This document shows, piece by piece, positions 1 through 9,511 of a stretch of 64,000 bases of DNA. Position 1 is the first letter of the stretch. Each line of letters starts with the position of its first letter. Where the stretch lies: assembly GCA_963966185.1 (NCBI GenBank), contig CAWZYM010000331.1:1802501-1866500 (forward strand), written 5' to 3'. This DNA is from Rhabditoides inermis (Eukaryota; Nematoda; Chromadorea; Rhabditida; Rhabditidae). The position numbers and the translations under genes were made by a program. The notes beneath the pieces are model-generated. The model saw only the letters and a program-made list of their open reading frames with translations. It was not told the DNA's origin and made no database searches.

Positions 1-1384
1 AATGCTCGGTCCGTCAATTGGAGCTCTGCTATCATTCAAAGCTCTTGCTCTTATTGACATGACGTCACTATTCCATCTCAAACCGAAACAATTTCAAGTG
101 GCTGTAGCTGTCTTCTATTCGTGCGAAATCCCGACTTTCTCTGGTCTCATATTCGCGGCGGAAACACCAGAAGCGACGTTTGCCTTTGCCCGACAGGTGG
201 TTTTAGGGATGTGAAATATAAAATTAACGTAAATTTTAGAACTACCCAAACCTATTACCACTCATGAAAAACGACTCTACGTTTAATATCATTTTTCCGA
301 AAATATTCACTCAAATGCATGGACTCGCATATTATACGTGTGGTGGTGCAGGTTTGTGACAAAATGAAAAAAAAACAATAATAGTTATGTGTTGTCCTTC
401 TATCGTGTTTACGTCATTTGGCTGTAACTCACTTGAAAAGGCGGACTGGAATCTCCTAAAAGAGCCGATGAATGCAAATGAGATACTTTATATTTCTCAT
501 GGTTCAATTTGTATTTTCATATCAGTCAATATCGAAAAAGTTTCAGTTATCCATGCCAGTACTTCTGCTCACAACACTTCTCCTCATATCTGCCTACATC
601 GTTCTGAATCAAGTATGGAACGTGCAAAATGAGCTCGTTATTAGCAAATATTAGCAAATCCATTATTCACTCAGTTTTTTTGCTCTACTTTATGTATAGC
701 ACTTTTCGGAAGCGTGCAGAATGAGAAACTCATTTTATTGTGAATTTGTCGTTATTTCAGTGATAACACGTCATCCGGACAATGGAGAATCGATCCTTCG
801 CAAGCTTCCAGATGTACTATTTTCAAGAAGAAATACAAACTCAAATTCAAATTGATTTTGATTGCCATCAATTGAATTAATGATTTTGCAACGTAGAATC
901 ATAAAAAACCTGTTTTTCTGTGCAAAAAGGAAATATTTACACCACATAACAAACTACTGTATCTTACTTCATTTCAACGACTTCGTTGACAACTCCGTTT
1001 CATGGAAGAATTTTGAGTTTCACCAACATTGAAAATGTATGTATTGTCCACAGTAAGCTACATGTGACAGGGTGATTTGCCATTTGTTTCGCAATCATAT
1101 TATGACGCTGTTTGATTGGAAAACTTCAATGTTATTTCTTTTCATCGACTCCTTTCTAGACTGACACGAAATTCGCAAAACCTCAGGCAAAATGAACTCG
1201 ATCGCTATAATTCTTTTGATGTCGCAAGGAGGCAAAACTCGAGCAGAAAAAAAACATACACGAACCTTACAACACACGAAGCTGGTAAACGCATAACTTT
1301 TTCATTTTTTATCTGTTTCATCTTTTCAGTTAGATACTATTAGCTGGTGTGAAAGTTTGTGAGTCCAATACCCCGTTTAATACT
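1..1384. other. AT-rich stretch, no gene supported
   Basis: No convincing coding exon is seen. An open frame at 2-214 on the plus strand ends near a possible donor (about 196) but matches no family I recognise. A CTGTTTCA octamer at 1313 lacks a YAAT at the expected distance, so it is not called as a piRNA locus. Confidence 0.4.
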
Positions 1385-1724
1385 CTAAAGGCACAGTGGC
1401 GACTTATTTCTGCCACGACCTGCCACAACTCCTCATTTTCACACGAACAAAACATTTGGCAGTGACAGGAATCGAACCCGCGAAGATTGGGGTCACAACG
1501 CAGCGCACATGCACTGAGCCATGAAGCAAGTGACAGTCCGTTGTTTATTTGCGGTTACGTCTCCGACCCTAATTTTTGCAGTGAAGTGTTTGCGGCAAAT
1601 TCAAATTTTGAGCTGCATTCAATCGAAAATAACGCAGAATCGTCGTTCTTTCGCAAAAACTGCAAATGTTAATATGATTTTTAATAATACTCCGAGTCGA
1701 AAATAAGTCGCCACTGTTCCTTCA
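1385..1724 (-). mobile_element. TIR element with internal tRNA-like module, copy 1
   Basis: The left end (AAAGGCACAGTGGCGACTTA) and the inverted right end (GAAGGAACAGTGGCGACTTA) form terminal inverted repeats. On the minus strand about 1459-1535 contains a tRNA-like A box (TGGCTCAGTGC) and B box (GGTTCGATTCC). Homologous copies lie at 27739-28128 (opposite orientation) and 63733 to the window end. The copy sits just downstream of the CoA-transferase gene. It could be a MITE that captured a tRNA-derived SINE, or a tRNA-derived family with TIR-like ends. Confidence 0.75.
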
Positions 1725-1949
1725 ATGAATCTTGTTCAAAAATATTTATCACACGCGACAAGTGATAATCGAAAATGAGCATTGTGAGTGTAGGGAAAAA
1801 GAAAAAGACAGGAACAAGACATTTCGCCTATTCCATACAAAATCCCGAAAAAATCATAATCAGGATCAAAAACGCAACAAACACGAGTCCTCATGAGTGA
1901 TACTGATACATACAACATACTTACATACACATGCAACTATGTTTGTCGT

Positions 1950-4900
1950 CTAATCGAGGCTCGGCATCACTTTGAGTCGATCGAACGCCGCCTTTTCCAG
2001 CGATTCCCTGCAACAAATGAATTCACTCAGTCGCATTAAAGTAGTATAAGCTATAAGCATCGTTTTGTTCAATTACGAGGTCCCAAAGTACTTTACGAAA
2101 ATGCGGGAAATAACCGATCCATGAAACGTATCATGCCAATCAGTACAACAAACATCTTTTTGACCGGACATCGCTATGTGCGACTTGTTAGTGCTTGTTA
2201 GGTCAGAACAGACAAAACAATTATCATTGACTCGAAGCACTCGAAGTCTACCTTGTTGTCTTGGTACCTGACCAGTGGAACTCTACGAAAAGGCTATTGA
2301 AAGACATATTTGATTCACTCATCAGTCAAGTGGAAGGAGTACGAACAAAAATTGATGCTAACAAATTTTCATCAGTAAACTCTACGAAACGGCGAATAAT
2401 AAAATCTCGTGAAACGTATCATGCTCATGCCAATGAGTACAGCTATCTCACTTGTTTTCGAGAAGTGCGATTTCAGAATAAGTGAAGGAGTAGATAATAC
2501 AAAGAAACCTGTCACACGTGATGCATGGGATTCACAACGTTCGAAAACTAATGCCACCAAACTCTAATTAATGAATTCTTTTAAATGACAAATCATAAAT
2601 ACGACATGAAACGTATCATGTTAATCGGTACAGCTATCTGACTTGTTTTCGAGATCTGCGATTTCAGAAGAGGTAATGAATCTATGCATGCACATTGTTA
2701 TCTATCTGGCATAATTAAACTCTACGAAGAGACAAGCCAGAAAGACAAAGGAACCCATGTGGTTTCTCACCTGTCCTCTGGATGCGCGATGTGAATGAGC
2801 GCGGCGGCCCTCTGTCGCACGTTCCTTCCCCACAACTGCGCGATGCCGTACTCTGTGACCACGTAGTTCACGTGGCCTCGAGTAGTCACCACTCCCGCGC
2901 CCTGCAAGGAGGGTACGGTGAGGTAAACCAGTAAGTACAGTAAGATACAGTAAGTGAGATAAGTGTAGTATAAACCCCCATGCAAGGAGGACAGGTACGA
3001 GTATGACAGCAGTAGACACTGGTAGCGGCTGTCTTCATATATCAGACCGTGTCATGAATTGAAAGTTCTTGATGAAATGGCTCTCCGAGTGAAATTGAGT
3101 TTTCAAGATTTTGTAAAACTTAAACTATCGATGAAACAGATGGCGTAAGTATATTTTCGTCAATATTTTCTTCTCCCCTACCCACCGGTTTGAGTGTGGG
3201 CACAATCTTGCTGACTCCCTTGGCCGTTCGGGATGGTATCGCAATCACCGCCTTGCCCTTTCCATCGAAGCCATTCGATGAACCGTAGATGAAGTCGACC
3301 TGACCGCCGAAGCCTGAAGAGGGAGGGTGAGAGAGAGAGAGAGAGATAGAGAGAGAGGGAGAGAGGGAGAGAGGGAGAGAGGGAGAGAGAGGAGACTGAC
3401 CGGAGAAGAAGCGTGTTCCGATCGAGTCGGACACGATCTGTCCGGTGAGGTCTATCTCGAGTGCCGCGTTGATCGCCGTCATCTTGGCATTCGATCGAAT
3501 CACGTCGTGCTTGTTCGTGAATCCACACGAACGGAACACTGAATGATTTTTAGTATTTTAAACAATTAATAGTATTATATACAATAATGTTATAATAAAC
3601 TTTTTTTTTTTACAATATACAATAATTGGTATCCGCATAACTATGTTCAATGTTTGCTGATATTTTTCATCTGATTTACCAGATTTGTCATTTGTACCAG
3701 AGTTGTTGACTACTGGTATAATCTCGTATTAGGATTTCGATTTGCATATTTTACGCGGCACGCTCGATGTGGAAGCAGTCCATTCACATGGTGTCTTTAT
3801 TATTCGATCATACACATCGAAGTATATTCATAGATAACTTATTAATTAGATAAGTTATCAGAAATTAAAGGTACGTTCCCTTTTTGCGATGAGTATTTCC
3901 AGAAGGTATGTATGTATATATATATATACGAATGTGCTGAAGCTGATACATTGTAGGAGGCTATCTCACAAGACTCAATTCGCCAATTGTTTGTGGAAAT
4001 ACTTTGTAACATTTGTATCCGTTTTCAATGAAAGTTGTAGAAACTGTAGAATGTAGAATGACTGTAGAAAGGTAGTGAAACAAACATTCAAAAGAATAAA
4101 AAAAAACGAAATGAAAAGACTCACAGAACAGCGGGTTGTTGTCAATGAAATCGTAAAACTTCTGAGTTCCATAAGCAAATGAGGTGACTACCTGAAAAAG
4201 ATTGCATTCAAATATACTGATACAGATAGCCTACAGTCAGCTTCTTCACCATTGTCTTCTGCCTGATAAAATTATCATATTTGTGTGGTCTCTTCTTTTT
4301 TTCTGGCCTCAACCCACCTTTCCAGGCAGGATGGTCTTCTGCGTGTTGTTGATGACGCCGGATTCGATGAGTTCGATCACCCCGTCTGACACGAGTTCAG
4401 TATGCACGCCCAGATTCTGAAAAAATATCAGATGTGGTGTTCGTTCCATTCTTTAATTTCGCAGTACACCTTGTGATTTTTCATCGCCGACAGTGTTGAG
4501 TCGGGCACTGCGCCGATCCCTAAAATGTTATAAATAATCTTTGAATTAATGTATATTCCTTATACGTTTCGTTTGAGTAAGACATTGAAAAACGTTTAAA
4601 ATTGACAATGTCTTCTTTTTGCAAGAATCATACACCTACCAAGCTGCAGTGTGGCTCCATTCTCGACAAGATTATCCGCGATGATCTGACCGATCTTCTT
4701 TTCGATCTGAAAAGAAGGCTGTTGTGATTTGTACAAAGTTGTACAGACCTCTCCAATCTCCGGTCCGCTGCCCTCCTTCTTTCCGTAGATGGGCCGGTCG
4801 ACCTGAAGTATCACATGTTTACCAAGACTGGATTGGAGTCAGTAGCTGCTTGACGTGCGATTCCTTGCGGTACAAGTACTACAGCGCACTGCCCACTTCC

Positions 4901-7900
4901 AGGGCGGTGTGCGGGGTGACTGTCGCCATCTCCACCTCCGCCAACGTCAACGTGCTCGCCATCAACCCTCTCTCGCCTCGACTCATCTACGTGGATGCAG
5001 AAGTACGAGGAAAGAAGACCCGCATCGTGTCGGCGCATGCGCCAACCGAGGATGCCGAGGAGGTGGAGAAGGACAAGTTCTTTGACGAGCTGGCCAAGAT
5101 TGTGAGATCGGCCGGCAAGTCAGAGCTCGTCCTCGGACTTGACTCGAACAGCCGCGTGGCTGCCGACGCCAGCCCAGCAATGGGCAGGTGGAGGCGTGCT
5201 GCCGACTGCACAAGCGACAACGGTCAGCGGATAGTGGATCTGCTGGAGAGTTACGACCTTATCGTCGCGTCGGCCTGGAAGCGCAATCGTCCCTAGCAGC
5301 GCGCAACCTGGAGGAAGAACTGCATCGGGAGGCCGCACCAGATCGACTACCTGCTCGTCAAGGAAAACCAGGCCGGCGCCGTCCTCTCCAGCAAGAGCCT
5401 GCCGAACTTCAAATACGACTCGGATCACATCCCCGTGGTTCTTGTCGTGAGTGGATCCGGAACGCGCCGTCGCTCGTTCTACCACGCCCCGCCTCGACTC
5501 TCGCCTGCTGATCACGGATGGTGACGTGCGCGCGGACTACCGAGGGATAGTGGAGAAGAATCTGCAGGAGAGGCAGAAGAAAGGAGAGACAGATGCTGAC
5601 TCGTGGACGGCTGCAGTTCAGCAGGCGGCCAAGGAGGCGATTCCAACTCTGAAGGTGGAGAAGAAGCACGATGGAGCGTCAGTGAAGGAATCCTTGTGCT
5701 ACGCGAGCATGCTGCTGGCGAGGCAGAGAGGAAAGCTGAAGGCCTACCGTCAACTCAAAGCGGAGCTGCGGAGGATTCGGAAGGAGCAGTGGGAGGAGGA
5801 ATGGATGAGGAGGAGCAAGGAGTTCGAGGACGCTTGGGAAAGGCAGGATGCCCGCACGGCATTCTCCCTGCTGAAGCGGTACAGCGGGAAGTGGAGCAGG
5901 ACAACGCCCGTTATCTTTGACGGCGTGACACTCGTCACCGGGGAAGCAGCGTGCGCGGTGTGGGCTGGTCACTTCGACCGCCTACTCAACCAGCCGTGCC
6001 CGTCTGCTCCCGCCCTGCCACATACCGCCCGTTCGGACTACAACTGCAGGACGGAGCCGCCAACCATGGAGGAGCTGCTTGTGTGCATGAAGAAGCTGAA
6101 GAATGGGAAGGCTGCCGGAGACGACAACCTCACTCCGGAGATGATGAAGGCTCTGCCCGCCTTTGGGATCCGTGAGCTGCATCGGCTGATCGTCAACATC
6201 TGGGAGAGGAAGGAGGTGCCTGACTCGTGGAGAAACGCCATCATCGTCCCGTTGCTGAAGAAGGGCAGCCCCACCGACCCAGCCAACTACCGCGGTATCT
6301 CATTGATCCGCGTGTGCTACAAGCTGGTGGAGCGTCTGCTGCTACTTCGCATTGTGGAGCACCGCGAGAAGACCGCCCGAGACGAGCAGCACGGACCGCC
6401 CAGGAAGGTCTACCATTGACGCCGTCTTCTCTCTGAGACGGATCGTTGAGCTGCGTGCCCGATTCAAGAAGCCGACTTACATCATCTTTGTCGACTTCCG
6501 GGCAGCATTCGACAGTCCCGATCGAGACCGCCTCTTCGATGCGGTGCGCGCCGACGGAGTACCAGCCCCGCTAGTCGACCTTCTACGAGACCTGTACAGC
6601 CGTACTACTGCCGCTGTCCGCACTGTTTGCGGAATCACGCAGCAGTTCGCCGTCCGGACTGGAGTGCGCCAAGGATCCGTCTGCGGCCCGCTTCTGTTCA
6701 ACTATGTCATCGACGACGTGATGCGACGTGTTGTGGAGGAGTGTGGAGGAGGAGTGGAGCTGCACCCGACAGGACGGAAAGTCACCGACCTCGACTATGC
6801 GGATGACATCGCTCTGCTTGGAGAAGACCCTGTTAACCTGCAGAAAGCTGTCGACCGTCTCAGTCTCCTCGCTGCCTCGTACGGTCTGACCCTCAGGCCG
6901 AACAAGTGCGAGTCGATGACCATCCCGCGAGGAGTAAAGGAGGAGTTCACTGTCAATGGAGAGAAGATCGCGCAGACCACCAACTTCCGCTACCTCGGTT
7001 CGTGGATTAGCAGCGACGCCGACCTTACTAAGGATGTGGAGGCGCGAATCGCCCAAGCCTGCTCCGCGTTCAATTCGCTGGAAAAGGTTTTGTGGAGATC
7101 GAGCGTCGCCAATCACGTCAAGCTGCGGATCTACCTCACCGCCATCCGACCTGCGATGCTCTACGGATCCGGTACTTGGGCTCTCAATAAGAAGCTCGAG
7201 GAGAAGCTGGATACGGCGGAACGCAAATTCTTGCGCCGGATGTTAGGCTACTTCTACCCAAACCGTCGCCACAACTCGCAGTTGTATCGGGATGTAAACA
7301 ACATCTACTCCCGTCTCCTGCGCAAAAAGTCCAAGCTGCCCACCCCCTCGCGGCAAGTGGCGGCAACGAGAGTTCGTCTCTTGGGACACGTGCTGCGACG
7401 AGAAGACCATCGGATTGTGAAGCAAGCTGCGCTCACACTACCGCCGCCGGAGTGGAGACGAGGCCCAGGAAGGAAACGCGCCACATGGGACGAGAAGCTG
7501 AAGGAGGATGTCGGGCCCACGCCTGCCGTGCGCGCCAAGGTTACCTCGAGAGACACTTCGTTCCGCAGAGCTTGGAACACTCGCAACGGGCTCGCAATGG
7601 ACGCTGTTATGGACATGTCACAAGACCGCGTCAAGTGGTCAGAACTGGTTCACGCGATGCTCGCCGGCTAAGGGGCGACAATGCTCCAGATGATCTACGG
7701 AGAATCGGCCGAGGAGTGAGTGAGTGAGTGAGCTGCTTGACGAAGACGTGAAAAATAGGGGAAGGAGAGAGGGAGCGAGAGAGCGAGAGCGATAGAGAGG
7801 GAGAGAGCGAGGGAGGAAGAGAGAGAGAGAGATAGAGAGGGAGAGATAGAGGTAGAGAGAGGAGAAAGGGATACCTTGACGAGGGTGTCTATCTGGGACA

Positions 7901-9452
7901 CGTGCAACTGCGAGTCTCCGAATGTGCGCGGAACACTCGGGTTCACCACCGCTGCAAGCAACACTTTTGTGTTTTGTGTGCACGTATTTACCTACGTTTA
8001 CCTACGAATGTGTATGAAAAAAGTGCTATGTACCTATCTATCTTCAAAACAAAAAGAAACATACGTGCGATGGAGCGATAACTTAGTAGATATGTATCAC
8101 ACAGATTTGAAATGAGAACGCCGAATGTGTATATGGCAATAACGTTATTTTGATTTTAATAACTTATACGGGTTTCCAACAACTCGTGCAAAAGAAAGAA
8201 AAATGTACAAACATGAATTTACATAATTCAGGTTTTGCATAATTATGGCTAGCCATGGTATCAACGCGAACCACTACACCAGCGCCTTCTGGGAGTAGCT
8301 TCCCACAATACGCGAGAAGCGATTTCTCGCATTTTAAACCGTCTAAATCATCACTACATACTTAAACAGTGTAACATACCGATGACTTTGTACTTTGTTG
8401 ATACGCATCACACGAATTTGAAATGAAAAAAGGCTTTTGTGATCGACAATAGTCTCCTCTTCGTTGTTGCAAAAACGAATCGACAACTGACCGATGACCC
8501 TCTTTGACTCTTTTTGTATGGAAATAGTACTCCTATCTTTCTTAAAAATGAAAATAAACATACATTCGACGGCCCGATGTTTCAGTAGATACGTGTCACA
8601 CGAAATTGAAATGAAAACGTTAACTGTGATCCACAATGGTCTTCCCTTACGACAACACGATTCACAGCCGACCGATGACTCTTTTGGCTATGTCTATTGT
8701 AATAGCTCTTCAACACAAACATAATCATAAACGTACCGATGACTGTCTTGGCGACCTGTACGGGCGCGCTGGAGCAGTCGACGTTCACGCCCATCGAGCA
8801 GTAGCCGTGCGCGTCCGGAGGTGACACAGAGATGAGGGCAACATCGCACGCGACGGAACCTGCGAGGAACGAGTCAATACGTAGATTATACGTTTCAAGA
8901 TGTATTATACGTTTCAAGATGTATTATACGTTTCAAGATGTATTTAATGAGATTTAAATGAAACGGAGATGAGGGCGACATCGCACGCGACGGAACCTGA
9001 AGGGAATCGTGGCTTCATAAACTACACAGATTCTGCAACACACTGATCTATCTTCAGCGATACACTCATGTTATAGGAGATGAGAGCTCATGGTCAGTAA
9101 ACAGATTTTACAGACTTGGATACGTTTCACATTGTTTCCAATACATACAGAGAGCTTCAGATTCTGTACATGAGCAGAACAATTGATTATGCATATTTTT
9201 ATATACGTTTCACGGTGTATTCATATTCAATATTTCAAAATTCATGGCAATTTCTCTGTGCTAGGAATGGCTCTCAGAAAGGCTCTCTATCTCTCCACAA
9301 ATGATGCACACAAGTATAAATTTCAATGAGTATTCAATGATATTTCTACGTGAAAATGAGCACTTCGAAACTCGCAACACTCACCGCCGAGGTAGAGGCG
9401 CGGGATCTCGGAGAGGAAGACGGGCATGAAGTCGGCATCGCCCCTGAGAGGG

Positions 9453-9511
<59 letters not shown>

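Noticed and set aside
2..214. 70-codon ORF at the left edge
   Set aside because: No family match by eye, no upstream context, only a weak possible donor at its end.
1313..1320. C. elegans-type CTGTTTCA octamers (also at 57229 and 40760)
   Set aside because: None has YAAT at 38-40 nt; the species core appears to be ACGTTTCA.
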